Notes under the pieces: model-generated | The model's input: only the letters and a program-made list of their open reading frames with translations | What the model was told of the DNA's origin: nothing | Database searches by the model: none | Shown: positions 1 to 8,935 of the stretch, piece by piece | Numbering within the stretch: position 1 is the first letter of the stretch | How the letters are laid out: every line of letters begins with the position of its first letter | Program-made: the position numbers and the translations under genes | Assembly: GCA_028287885.1 (NCBI GenBank) | Contig: JAQBOT010000415.1 | Location: forward strand, 1-21,287 | Direction: 5' to 3' | DNA: 21,287 nt | DNA from: Pedobacter sp. | Lineage (GTDB): Bacteria > Bacteroidota > Bacteroidia > Sphingobacteriales > Sphingobacteriaceae

Positions 1-909
1 GCCAACAATCACCAGGATTATCCCGATAATGATGACCCACTTAAGAAAAAGATGTGCTGGCTCCATTACGGCAGATCCTGAAATTTCAACAAGGATCAAC
101 CATCTTGAATTTGGGATGCTCCGGACAGAGCCTATTAACAACTCTCCGTTTTTACGGGAATATTCGACAACATGCTGCAAGGCTTTTGAGTCTGCAGGCG
201 GCCTTGGTACCGGTTTCATCAGGTCAGTCCAGAATTTCCCATCATCATTTCCGAAATATAATTTTCCATTTGCACCAAGAATTTGTGCCAATTGATCTAT
301 ACTTTTTTGTGTAGCCTTTAAAACTCTCCAGTTAACCAGGTATCCGATCGTCTTCTTTTTATCCTTTAGCGTTACAATAACAGGATAATACATAGACCCT
401 TTGTGGAGGATAATCTTTCCCACCGCATTCTTCTGCATTTTGTCGGGTACAGGAGAAATAAGCGAATCGACATCCACTTTTGCAGAGAGTTCTACATTCC
501 CTGAATTTAGCAAGGTCTTCCCTGCGGTATCCAGCAAAAGGACAGATTTAGAGAGCGTATCTTTTGTTGCGAACTTCTTCAGTGCATCAAATGCTTCTTG
601 CCTGGAGCTACCTCCACCTGTTTGCAAAAATTGTCTAACACTTTTTTCTTTCGCAACAGCCTGGGTGATAACACCAAAGTTGTTTATCGATTCTTTAAAA
701 CTTTTACTTAATTGCTCTACAAGCGTGGTTACGCGTTCCGCGCCGATACTCAATGAAGCCTTTTGAACACCAATGTAAGAAACCCAACTAAACGTCAATA
801 TTATTGTCAACAACAAAACACAAATGAAAAAAGGGAGGCGTTGTTGTATGGAAAGTCGTCTGAGCGAAAAACGCTTTCTGATGGTATGACCTGATGTAGT
901 TGTATTCAT
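1..909 (-). CDS. Membrane sensor protein, N-terminal part (runs off left edge)
   Basis: The reverse strand is open from an ATG at 909 to the window edge (303 codons), so only the N-terminus is visible. It begins MNTTTSGHTI, has a short basic cytoplasmic tail, then TM1 at about residues 25-47, an extracytoplasmic region of about 240 residues, and a second hydrophobic segment starting near 290 (KWVIIIGIILVIVG) that is cut by the edge. This TM-sensor-TM layout is typical of a sensor histidine kinase, or less often a cyclase or chemoreceptor, with a HAMP or PAS region after TM2. The extracytoplasmic part has alternating helical and strand-like segments, as Cache-type domains do, but I do not recognise a specific family. 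The output domain lies outside the window, so the kinase assignment is inference only. Confidence 0.75.
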   Translation of the reverse strand, partial: MNTTTSGHTIRKRFSLRRLSIQQRLPFFICVLLLTIILTFSWVSYIGVQKASLSIGAERVTTLVEQLSKSFKESINNFGVITQAVAKEKSVRQFLQTGGGSSRQEAFDALKKFATKDTLSKSVLLLDTAGKTLLNSGNVELSAKVDVDSLISPVPDKMQKNAVGKIILHKGSMYYPVIVTLKDKKKTIGYLVNWRVLKATQKSIDQLAQILGANGKLYFGNDDGKFWTDLMKPVPRPPADSKALQHVVEYSRKNGELLIGSVRSIPNSRWLILVEISGSAVMEPAHLFLKWVIIIGIILVIVG

Positions 910-914
910 TTTAT

Positions 915-922
915 CAAATATA
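915..922 (-). promoter_or_regulatory. Candidate -7 box (TATATTTG) before the left-edge sensor gene
   Basis: Read on the minus strand, TATATTTG matches the Bacteroidota -7 consensus TAnnTTTG exactly, but it ends only five bases before the ATG at 909. No TTTG sits about 17-20 bases upstream. If real, the transcript would be nearly leaderless or translation would begin at a later codon. Confidence 0.25.
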
Positions 923-1095
923 GGTATCAAGCTAATGGCTAATCACCAGAACAATACGGATAGCTGAGGTTGTTGTTAGGTTTAAATTCGTTTTCTCCTC
1001 AATCACAAAAGTAAAAAAGTGTTTCATATTTTACACTAATTATACAAATCTTATTGTGGTTATCTAATTTATGTGTCTTGATATATGAAATTTTC

Positions 1096-1103
1096 TATAT
1101 TCG
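1096..1103 (+). promoter_or_regulatory. Candidate -7 box (TATATTCG) before the split-barrel gene
   Basis: TATATTCG resembles TAnnTTTG, with a TTG at 1078-1080 (15-base spacer, shorter than usual). It lies between the upstream ATG at 1085 and the ATG at 1127. If it is the promoter, only the 1127 start can be used. Weak evidence by itself. Confidence 0.25.
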
Positions 1104-1126
1104 CACACAGCGTTAATTCACAAGGT

Positions 1127-1699
1127 ATGGGCAAGTTTTTCGAGAACATTAGTAGTAGTCATCAATCCTTTATAGAAAACCAAAAAATGTTTTTTGTGAG
1201 CTCAGCTCCGCTTTCGGGAGATGGACATGTGAACCTATCCCCAAAGGGGATGGATACCTTTAGGGTACTTTCTGCAACAAAGGTTGCTTATCTTGATATC
1301 GTTGGTAGCGGCAATGAAACATCGGCACATATCTTAGAAAATGGGCGAATTACAATCATGTTTTGTGCCTTCGAAGGCGCACCAAATATTTTGCGACTTT
1401 ATGGATCTGGGTACACCGTGTTACCTGCAGACGAAGAATGGGAAGTTTTATCAAGCAACTTTAAAACTGATTTGCTAACCAGACAGATTATAGTCGCCAA
1501 TATCCATAAAGTACAGACCTCCTGTGGCTTTGGTATACCTTACTACAGCTATCAAGGTGAGCGTGACCAGGCTTATAAATGGGCAGCAAAAAAGGGCCCG
1601 GAAGGTCTAAGTGCTTATATAAAAGAAAAAAACAGTGTAAGTATGGATGGGCTACCTACCATGCAAAACCCATCCACAGGGAACCTACCGGTTAAGTAG
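1127..1699 (+). CDS. Pyridoxamine 5'-phosphate oxidase-like FMN-binding split-barrel protein
   Basis: A 190-residue soluble protein beginning MGKFFENIS. It resembles the pyridoxamine 5'-phosphate oxidase-like group: an N-terminal segment with FFVSSAPLSGDGHVNLSPKG, then strands around YLDIVGSGNETSAHI and GRITIMFCAFEGAPNILRLYG, the usual flavin-binding split barrel core. Members bind FMN or F420 and act as oxidoreductases; true PNPOx activity cannot be assumed, and this branch is usually left as 'PNPOx family'. An in-frame ATG at 1085 would add 14 residues (MKFSIFAHSVNSQG). I prefer 1127 because family members start MGKFF and because AAGG precedes this ATG. The last 15 bases overlap the tail of the convergent TonB receptor gene. 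No partner gene suggests a substrate. Confidence 0.85.
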   Translation: MGKFFENISSSHQSFIENQKMFFVSSAPLSGDGHVNLSPKGMDTFRVLSATKVAYLDIVGSGNETSAHILENGRITIMFCAFEGAPNILRLYGSGYTVLPADEEWEVLSSNFKTDLLTRQIIVANIHKVQTSCGFGIPYYSYQGERDQAYKWAAKKGPEGLSAYIKEKNSVSMDGLPTMQNPSTGNLPVK

Positions 1700-4618
1700 T
1701 CCTTCAAACATAACAGATGCATAATACAAGGCACCAAGCGTTGGTCCACCCGCATATTGAAGGAATGGCTTATTAAAAATATTTGTTCCACCTACTTTAA
1801 AGCTGGCGTTGGCTTTTGGTATCTGAAAACTTATTTGTGCATCGAAGGTATGTATTGCCGCCACTCTTCCAATTACCAGTGGACTCTCCCATAAAAATGC
1901 ATTTTGCCATTTATAAACCGCGCTAAAGCCAACATTCTTTATGATCTCTCTATTTCCAAAAGTTAAATTGGTGGACCACTCAGGCGTGTTGAAGCCGGTG
2001 ACGAAGACATCATTGGTCGCATTTGACTTAATCTTGTTGTAGCTTACATTTCCTGCTAAAGTATACTTCTGATAAAAGTTGTATGTAAGGCCAACTGCAG
2101 ATCCATAATTTCGGTACTTATTTTTCGCATTGGTGTAAACGCGGTAACGATCTTGCCCAGCATCCCGGTTAAGATCAAGCATGTTCAGTACAGCCTGATC
2201 TGATCCAACGGTTACCCCTTTGGGAACGTCAACCTGCACTTGCCCTAAAAAGCCAGTGTATGTGTTTGTGTACGCATCAATATCGAAAAACAGCTTGCTT
2301 TCTAAGAACACGCTCTTATAACCAACCTCAAAAGAGTTTATCTTCTCTGGTCCAGCATTCGGAAGGTTCGCTTTTACAAGCAAATCCCGGTTTGCTAGAG
2401 CAGCAGCATTTCTGTCGGCTCCTGTGGCAACCGCTGCATTAACGGCGGCATTAAATAGAACCCCAGAGCTTCTTGTATAGCTGTTATCCAAATATCCTAA
2501 GCCTTCATTAATATAAGGCAAGCTACCAACACGTTTAACCCTACCATTATTCACATAAGACAAGGCTTCAAAAAGACCAGGGAAACGGTATCCTTGCTGG
2601 TATGTTACCCTAAAGTTATTGTGTATGTCAGGTGAGTAAACCGCAGCTACTCTTGGTGTATATTTCGGATCAAACTCCGGGTTGTAATCGTAACGAACTG
2701 ACCCAAATAATTTTAATTTCTCCTGAAACAGCGTTTTTGTCACCTGTGTAAAACCGCCGATCTTCTTGTAATGGATGTTCTTCCCGTAGGTTCCATCTTC
2801 CAATGGCGTACCCCGATCACTTATCGGACGACTAAAATCAACAAAACTATTTCCATCTGGAATAATCTCATACATTCTCGCATCACCACCTACCAGCAAA
2901 TCAAAATATTTCACCTGCTTAGAAAGATCCCACTGCCCTTCTACATGATATAATCTGCTTTTTTGAATCAAAGCCGCTCCACCAGTTTCAGGCGCATTGG
3001 GGATAGTTGATGATTTGATATCCCAGTTATTAATGCCTACAATTGTCTTCTTCAGCGCATCAAAGGCAGCTGTACCTGGTTCTACCCTTCCGGCATCTGC
3101 TTGCTGCCTCGCATATGCCGTTGCAGCTGCTAGGTTCTCGCTGGTCAAAGCACCACCATTCTGAAGAGCAAAGTCGTTTAAAGCAGTTTTATATTTTCCA
3201 CCCCATACCGAGCCGCTACCGCCGCTTGCAAGATCCAAGTTGTCGGCCAAGGGCTTAACGTTGTACGAGTCACCTGAATCCTCCAGGGACATGTATGCAC
3301 GCACAAGGAAGTTATTGCCTTTTACTTCAAGTTTGTGGTTTTGGATGATAACATTATCAAGTTGAATTTTGTTGCCTCGCTGAAAAACACCATCCATCTT
3401 TCCGATCCGGTAATCGTAAGAAATTTCTGCAACCTCGCCTATGCGATAATGCAATGCAGCATCAAACTTAAGGTTGTCTACTTTCGGATGAACAAGATCC
3501 CGTTCCCAATAGCCTGTCCTGGCAACATTCAAGGTTTGATTGGTTTGTCCATTGATGGTCAGCCCGGAAACCGAAACCGAGTTACTTCCGGCAAGCACAT
3601 CATCTCCATACTTGTTCCAACCATCAAAAGCAATATTATATTGCCCGTTTAAAGACGAGAAGTTGGGGTTTGCACTCTTTAAGCTATTCGGGTTTTGGTC
3701 GGTACGTGTATCAGATAACCAGTCGGTCCCACGCAGATAACTCAAATTAACTTTGAATGCAAACTTGTTGTTGAAAGCTTTCGCATAGCGGATTGCTGTT
3801 TCAGACAGGCCACTTACATCCCTGCCGGTACCCCCCAAATGGTTCAAGCCGCCTTTCTGATAAAGACTAAGTCCCTGGTAAAAAAATGGGCTTTTAGTTA
3901 TAAGATTGGACATTCCATTGATTGCGTTCATGCCATAAAGGGCTGATGCTGCTCCTGGCGTAATCTCAATACTGGCAATATCAAGTTCCGTAGGGCCGAT
4001 TGCATTCCCGAGTGGAACACCCAGTGTGGCCGCCTGCATATCTATCCCATCAACAAGCTGCATAAACCTATAGTTACTTGGAATGTTGAAACCGCGGGTG
4101 TTTGGGATTTTAAAAGTCAAACTTGCTGTGGTCATTTGCACCCCTTTAACGTTCTCAAGGGCGTCATAAAAGCTTGGTGCAGGAGACTGCCTGATCGCTC
4201 TAATGTCTAGCTTTTCGATTGCCACAGGCGATTTCAATATTTTTTCAGGCACTCTAGAAGCTGTAATCACAACTTCATTCGCCAGCAGGGTCTGTGTTGA
4301 CAGTTCGATATTTAGCTTACTGCTGAGATCCTTAACTTGAAATTCCTGGGTTTGAAAGCCCACACTGGAGAATACCAGATGAAATGGGAACTTTAGTTTG
4401 GTACGCAACTTAAAACTGCCGTTTTGGTCAGTCGTAGTTCCGGCCATTGTCCCTCTAATAACAACACCCACCCCCGCCAGTGGTTCTCTTGAATCACGAT
4501 CGAGTACAGTTCCGGAAACTTCAACAAGTTGATTTTCCTGTGCCTTCGCAGCGTGCAGTGGCAATAGATATGCGAATACGAGCAAAAGAAGAAATGTTTT
4601 TAGGTAAGCTTGTTTCAT
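1685..4618 (-). CDS. TonB-dependent outer-membrane receptor with carboxypeptidase-regulatory-like N-domain
   Basis: A 977-residue outer-membrane transporter. It has a signal peptide (residues 1 to about 26, hydrophobic core LLLLVFAYLLPL, then AKAQ), a carboxypeptidase-D-regulatory-like domain at about 33-118 (GTVLDRDSREPLAGVGVVIRG), a plug domain at about 120-245 starting after VVITASR, with TRGFN and ITPGAASALYGMNAINGM motifs, and a long beta-barrel to the C-terminus. I chose the ATG at 4618: a TTG at 4705 adds 29 residues that would bury the signal peptide. The protein imports a ligand using TonB-ExbBD energy. No SusD-like lipoprotein gene follows and the plug is not the SusC type, so a SusCD pair is unlikely. 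The ligand is unknown. It overlaps the convergent split-barrel gene by 15 bases. Confidence 0.93.
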   Translation of the reverse strand: MKQAYLKTFLLLLVFAYLLPLHAAKAQENQLVEVSGTVLDRDSREPLAGVGVVIRGTMAGTTTDQNGSFKLRTKLKFPFHLVFSSVGFQTQEFQVKDLSSKLNIELSTQTLLANEVVITASRVPEKILKSPVAIEKLDIRAIRQSPAPSFYDALENVKGVQMTTASLTFKIPNTRGFNIPSNYRFMQLVDGIDMQAATLGVPLGNAIGPTELDIASIEITPGAASALYGMNAINGMSNLITKSPFFYQGLSLYQKGGLNHLGGTGRDVSGLSETAIRYAKAFNNKFAFKVNLSYLRGTDWLSDTRTDQNPNSLKSANPNFSSLNGQYNIAFDGWNKYGDDVLAGSNSVSVSGLTINGQTNQTLNVARTGYWERDLVHPKVDNLKFDAALHYRIGEVAEISYDYRIGKMDGVFQRGNKIQLDNVIIQNHKLEVKGNNFLVRAYMSLEDSGDSYNVKPLADNLDLASGGSGSVWGGKYKTALNDFALQNGGALTSENLAAATAYARQQADAGRVEPGTAAFDALKKTIVGINNWDIKSSTIPNAPETGGAALIQKSRLYHVEGQWDLSKQVKYFDLLVGGDARMYEIIPDGNSFVDFSRPISDRGTPLEDGTYGKNIHYKKIGGFTQVTKTLFQEKLKLFGSVRYDYNPEFDPKYTPRVAAVYSPDIHNNFRVTYQQGYRFPGLFEALSYVNNGRVKRVGSLPYINEGLGYLDNSYTRSSGVLFNAAVNAAVATGADRNAAALANRDLLVKANLPNAGPEKINSFEVGYKSVFLESKLFFDIDAYTNTYTGFLGQVQVDVPKGVTVGSDQAVLNMLDLNRDAGQDRYRVYTNAKNKYRNYGSAVGLTYNFYQKYTLAGNVSYNKIKSNATNDVFVTGFNTPEWSTNLTFGNREIIKNVGFSAVYKWQNAFLWESPLVIGRVAAIHTFDAQISFQIPKANASFKVGGTNIFNKPFLQYAGGPTLGALYYASVMFEGLLNR

Positions 4619-5001
4619 AATTATTATGTTAGGCCAATTTATATAGGGCGGTGTTAATTTCAATTCAAAAATATAGTAATGAGAAAATGGAGCTCTTAAA
4701 ATCAAATAACTGCTTCATTACGTAAAGGTATATTAATTCTACCTATTTAGTAGACTAAATTATATAAAGCAGATCACTTTCCAAAATTTATTATGAAAAC
4801 GCATGAATTAACTGGTGAATCTTTCAAATTTGCTTTGCTCAGCGCCCTAATACCTGACTTTCCCAATGATTTCTAAAGGCCCATGCAACATGTGGCAGCC
4901 CGTCAAATTTGTCCTATAGGCATTTATTTAAATCTTTTAGACAGCTTATATGTTAAATCACTAGCCATTTAAGAGACCTCCCCCTTAGAATTTAAATTTT
5001 T
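4619..5001. other. Divergent intergenic region of 383 bases
   Basis: This separates the divergently transcribed TonB receptor and PAS kinase genes. It is AT-rich and has no credible open reading frame. On the minus strand TATTTTTG (4666-4673) matches TAnnTTTG but lacks a well-spaced TTTG. A 16-bp inverted repeat lies at 4745-4760. No convincing promoter was found for the kinase gene. Confidence 0.6.
4745..4760. promoter_or_regulatory. Inverted repeat ATTTAGT-AG-ACTAAAT, candidate operator
   Basis: Two perfect 7-bp arms (ATTTAGT and its complement ACTAAAT) flank a 2-base centre. It lies 127 bases upstream of the TonB receptor start and 241 bases upstream of the PAS kinase start. The symmetry and size fit a dimeric repressor site, but no regulator gene is in view and AT-rich DNA makes short palindromes common. 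Confidence 0.3.
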
Positions 5002-7671
5002 ATGACTGGACCGATTGCGACCGAAGACTACAAAGACATATTTCATTGGGGGCCAGGATTACGAGTAATCATCAAACCGAATGCACCTGATTTTACAATC
5101 CTTGATGTCAATGATGCTTATTTGAAGGCTACAAACACGAAGCGCGAGCAACTCCTCCACAATTCCTTGTTTTCTGCTTTTAGAATAAACACGATCGATG
5201 AAATTAAGCTTAGTATTGAACTACAAAAAGCTTCTTTATATGAGGCCATTAGCAGCAAAGCACCGCATACAACCACGGACTATCGGTTCGACATACCCAC
5301 TGCAGACGGAATGGGGTTTAAAGAGCGTTACTGGACTGCAACCAACACTCCGGTCTTAGACGATCAAGGTGAAGTACGCTTTATTATTCACCTACTCTTA
5401 AACGTTACGGAAGTTCACAAACTCGCATTACGTGAAAAGTTCGCCTTGGAAGCACTCAAACAGCAACGTAAGCAACTCTATTCTATTTTTATGCAGGCTC
5501 CTGTGGCCATTGGCATTTTTCTAGGTTCAGACTACATCGTCGACCTAATCAATCCTACTTTATGTGAGTTGTATGGAAAAGCAATGGAAGAAGTGCTGGG
5601 AAAGCCGATTTTTGATGTACTTACCCACGCTCGTGGAAGGGGTTTTGAGGAACTACTTGATCAGGTAAGACTAACTGGAGTCCCTTTTAAGGGGCAGGGG
5701 TTAACGGTTCCCATAACCCGGGAAGGAAGCACGGAGATCGTACATTTGGACTTCATATATGAACCTTATCGTACAGACGACGGCAGTATCATCGGCGTTA
5801 TAGCTGTGGCAACAGAGGTTACAAATCGTGTCAAAGCAGAGGCGTTAATAGAGGAAGCTGAAGAGCGCGCCCGTTTGGCAGTAGACGCAGTGGGCTTGGG
5901 AACTTTTGACCTGAATCTGGAAACTGGCGAAATTATTACCTCTGCCACTTTTGCAAGTATTTTCGGCTTTAAACTGCCTGTCACCAGGGCTGAATACCTA
6001 AAGCAGATTCATCCAGATGATCGCGCTAAACTTGAAAGAGCGCATAAACGCGCAATTCAAACTGGCAAATTGTTTTATGAGGCCCGGATCCTGTGGCCAG
6101 ACCAAACCCTCCACTGGGCACGTTTGGTAGGAAAAGTTTACTACAATAATGACAAGGCCATTAGGATTCTAGGTACAATTTTAGATATCACAGCTCAAAA
6201 ACACCTTAAAACCCAGCAGAAAAAGTTAATAGCACTTGTTACGAACAGTGTTGATATGATGGCAATTTTAAACCTCGATGGCACAAACTCCTACTTAAAT
6301 CAGGCGGGAAAAACGCTATTGGGTTTGGAACAAGAGAAAGAATTACCTAAAATCAATATTTCTCAGTTACATACTGAAGATGATTTCAAGAAGGTACAGT
6401 CGGAAATATTACCTACGGTGATGGAAAAAGGCGAATGGTCTGGAACCATCAATATCAGGCAGCTGCACAGCGGAGAATTGATTCCTGTCTTCAACAGCTT
6501 AATAAGAATAGACGAACCTGATACGGGCGAGGTAATAGGCATCGGCGCAGTAATGCGTGACCTGAGGCCAGAAGTAGCTGCAAAAGAGGCCTTGAAGAAA
6601 AGTGAAGCTTTGCTCAGAAGCATTACCACTGCAGCACCTACCGGATTATGGCAGTCGAACGAGAACGGACGCATTACGTATATCAATGATACCTGGGTTA
6701 ACTGGACAGGCTTACCTTGTGAAGAACAAATAGGTTACGGCTGGCTAAATGCGATTGTGCGGGAAGACAGAGCGATCGCAAAAAACAAATTTATCCAGGC
6801 CCTTTTGGAGAAGAGCCTCTATGAGGCTGAGTTTAGGATTAAACACGTGGATGGTTCCTTGCATTGGTGTTTCGCCGATGGAAGGCCTCAGTATTCTCCA
6901 GACGGATCTTTTACAGGTTACATCGGCGCCTGTGTTGACATTACCGAACAGAAACTTCTACAGCAGCAGAAAGATAACTTTATTGGAATAGCGAGCCATG
7001 AACTGAAAACGCCGGTTACCAGTTTGAAAGCCTACGCCCAAGTTTTAGAGAAAATGATGCTGAAAAAAGGTGATGTCCGTGAAGCGATGATGATTAATAA
7101 GATGGACGCACAACTTAACCGTTTAACAAATCTGATCAGCGACTTGCTAGACGTGACAAAGATCAACTCCGGCAAGCTTCAATTTAACAACACAGATTTC
7201 GACTTCAATGAGCTCGTAAGTGATCTTCTCGAAGACCTGCAGCGAACAACGGAAAAGCACACCTTAGATGCCAGCCTACAGCCGACAGGTTTGGTCTACG
7301 GCGACAAGGAGAGAATCGGGCAGGTAATTGTAAATCTAGTCACTAATGCCATCAAATATTCTCCTGAAGCAAATAAAATTAATGTGTTTTCCCGCCTTGG
7401 AAGTTCAGAAATAACCATGTGTGTTCAGGACTTCGGTATTGGAATATCAGCAAAAAACGTCGGTAAAGTCTTTGACCAATTCTATCGTGTAAGCGGCGAT
7501 ATGCAGCACACCTTCCCCGGCCTTGGTTTAGGACTGTATATTTCCTCTGAAATAATTAAACGTGAAGGTGGAAGGATGTGGGTGGACAGCACGGAAAGTA
7601 AAGGATCAACTTTTTGCTTTTCAATCCCACTAAAATGTAATCCCTCTAGTTCGTTGCCAACAACGTTTTAA
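5002..7671 (+). CDS. Soluble multi-PAS sensor histidine kinase
   Basis: An 889-residue protein with no signal peptide or membrane segment, so a cytosolic sensor. It has about five PAS/PAC units: roughly 12-140, 158-276, 287-400, 405-522 and 536-650 (several end in the PAC-like pattern VTEV, DITAQ, DITEQ). The HisKA domain starts near 656 with IASHELKTPVTS, phospho-accepting His666. The HATPase follows, with an N box around Asn778/Asn782 (NLVTNAIKYSP), G1 at Asp810 (DFGIGIS) and G2 GLGLGLYIS. All kinase motifs look intact. There is no receiver domain and no response regulator beside it, so it is an orphan kinase. Its first PAS (PDFTILDVNDAY) resembles the first PAS of the kinase at 10472-13453, which suggests they are paralogues. 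The 3' end overlaps the convergent esterase gene by 26 bases. The signal is unknown. Confidence 0.93.
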   Translation: MTGPIATEDYKDIFHWGPGLRVIIKPNAPDFTILDVNDAYLKATNTKREQLLHNSLFSAFRINTIDEIKLSIELQKASLYEAISSKAPHTTTDYRFDIPTADGMGFKERYWTATNTPVLDDQGEVRFIIHLLLNVTEVHKLALREKFALEALKQQRKQLYSIFMQAPVAIGIFLGSDYIVDLINPTLCELYGKAMEEVLGKPIFDVLTHARGRGFEELLDQVRLTGVPFKGQGLTVPITREGSTEIVHLDFIYEPYRTDDGSIIGVIAVATEVTNRVKAEALIEEAEERARLAVDAVGLGTFDLNLETGEIITSATFASIFGFKLPVTRAEYLKQIHPDDRAKLERAHKRAIQTGKLFYEARILWPDQTLHWARLVGKVYYNNDKAIRILGTILDITAQKHLKTQQKKLIALVTNSVDMMAILNLDGTNSYLNQAGKTLLGLEQEKELPKINISQLHTEDDFKKVQSEILPTVMEKGEWSGTINIRQLHSGELIPVFNSLIRIDEPDTGEVIGIGAVMRDLRPEVAAKEALKKSEALLRSITTAAPTGLWQSNENGRITYINDTWVNWTGLPCEEQIGYGWLNAIVREDRAIAKNKFIQALLEKSLYEAEFRIKHVDGSLHWCFADGRPQYSPDGSFTGYIGACVDITEQKLLQQQKDNFIGIASHELKTPVTSLKAYAQVLEKMMLKKGDVREAMMINKMDAQLNRLTNLISDLLDVTKINSGKLQFNNTDFDFNELVSDLLEDLQRTTEKHTLDASLQPTGLVYGDKERIGQVIVNLVTNAIKYSPEANKINVFSRLGSSEITMCVQDFGIGISAKNVGKVFDQFYRVSGDMQHTFPGLGLGLYISSEIIKREGGRMWVDSTESKGSTFCFSIPLKCNPSSSLPTTF

Positions 7672-8755
7672 AAAACGGGTCCAGTTGCTGCGATAAAATA
7701 AGGTGATCCGCTACACTCGGATGCCCAGAACACCCGCGAGCCTCCATAGCAGGAAAAAAGAAGGTTGCGATTGGTTTGTCTAAGGGATAAGCCAAACCGA
7801 TCTGCTTCTTAACCGTAATGAGGCATCTTTCAAGTATTCTCGCAGACTCGCCCTTTACCATCGGACTGCTTAATAATGCAATGCGTGCTTTCGGGTATTT
7901 AGACTTGACAAGCTTAACAAAGTCGACATAGCGACTTGTAAATTCATCAGCATCAAAGGGCTTTCTTGGCGTTTTGCCGTCTCCATTACTAAAGTCATTC
8001 GTACCTAAAGCAATGCTGACAATTGTTGGCGAATACAACTTAAAATTCCAAAGTCTTTTGCTTAATTCCTGGAAGTCCGTCTTTTCATAAACCTTGGGCA
8101 TCACAGGGCTATCCGAATTCCAATTGCGGTAGATACCAATTCCACTAACACTGCTCAGTATAAAGTTGACGTGTAAAGCGCGGGCCAGCCTTGGACCGTA
8201 GGCCATATAGGCGTTATGCTGATCATGATACACTCCTGCCCCACATTGCACTTCGGAGGCGTCAGCTGCAGCTCCACAAGTAATACTATTTCCGATGAAT
8301 TCAATTAAAGGAGCTTTAGTAGGCAAAATAGGTTTTAGGCCCCTGCCCCTAACCTCTTTTATAAATATTGGGCCGGTATGTGCTTCTGTCGCCTTGTAGA
8401 TCCAAAGTTTGTGGCGGCCTGCCCCCGATCCTCGGAAAACTAAGGCTTTACTTGAATTCCCAGAAACTAAGATCCTTTTCTGGTATTTGCCATCCAATTC
8501 ATATTGCAAATAATTATGTCCATTTACATCTGGTATCGAGGCGGCTATGGAACAAGAATCACCTTCAAAGCTGAACCCGAAATGCACTGCCGAACTTATC
8601 ATTTCCAAACCCAACTTCTTACTGTAAGCATACCGGCCAAAAGGTTTCAGCTCTGCGGCAGTTAACAATTTTGTTTGTGCATTCGCTATGCTGCAAACAA
8701 AAATTAGAATAGCTAGAAGGCCGTACTGGGATTTTAAGAAGGAATTTTTATTCAT
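7646..8755 (-). CDS. Secreted SGNH/GDSL esterase, carbohydrate esterase family 2-like
   Basis: A 369-residue protein with an N-terminal signal peptide (residues 1 to about 26, ending ANAQ). Residues about 35-145 form a beta-rich domain, as the jelly-roll domain in front of CE2 esterases does. The SGNH hydrolase domain follows: block I GNSITCGAA with nucleophile Ser157, block II glycine in SGIGIYRNW (Gly205), block III GTND (Asn253), and block V GCSGHPSVADH with catalytic His345. CE2 enzymes remove acetyl groups from plant polysaccharides or their oligosaccharides. The Asp usually placed just before the catalytic His in GDSL enzymes (DxxH) is not evident here; some CE2 members are known to work with a Ser-His dyad. 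Periplasmic or exported action is inferred from the signal peptide. No xylanase gene is adjacent, so the substrate is open. Confidence 0.88.
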   Translation of the reverse strand: MNKNSFLKSQYGLLAILIFVCSIANAQTKLLTAAELKPFGRYAYSKKLGLEMISSAVHFGFSFEGDSCSIAASIPDVNGHNYLQYELDGKYQKRILVSGNSSKALVFRGSGAGRHKLWIYKATEAHTGPIFIKEVRGRGLKPILPTKAPLIEFIGNSITCGAAADASEVQCGAGVYHDQHNAYMAYGPRLARALHVNFILSSVSGIGIYRNWNSDSPVMPKVYEKTDFQELSKRLWNFKLYSPTIVSIALGTNDFSNGDGKTPRKPFDADEFTSRYVDFVKLVKSKYPKARIALLSSPMVKGESARILERCLITVKKQIGLAYPLDKPIATFFFPAMEARGCSGHPSVADHLILSQQLDPFFKTLLATN

Positions 8756-8798
8756 GTCGTGTGTAACCTAACAAAGACCATTGGGGCCAGCTATGTGA

Positions 8799-8829
8799 TA
8801 AAACTATTAATTAAAACCGAAGAACGCAA
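8799..8829 (-). promoter_or_regulatory. Candidate promoter for the CE2-like esterase gene
   Basis: On the minus strand a TTG (8827-8829) is followed after 20 bases by TAGTTTTA (8799-8806), close to TAnnTTTG. It lies about 44 bases before the ATG at 8755. The match is partial. Confidence 0.25.
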
Positions 8830-8935
8830 GGTTTCAGGTTCGAGCGGGGGATGGAAGCTAAATTTATTCACCGAAAAAAACTACATTATCAAAGCCAAAT
8901 GCCTTCAATATCTGTTTAAAAGTTAAAACCCATAA

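Noticed and set aside
1685..4618. SusC/SusD polysaccharide utilisation locus
   Set aside because: No SusD-like lipoprotein gene adjoins the receptor and the plug region is not the SusC type.
4876..4896. CATG-CAA-CATG inverted repeat
   Set aside because: The arms are only 4-5 bp, which is expected by chance in a region this size.
8821..8860. GGTTCGAGC, resembling a tRNA T-loop
   Set aside because: The flanking bases do not form a 5-bp T-stem, and no acceptor, D or anticodon arm lies upstream.
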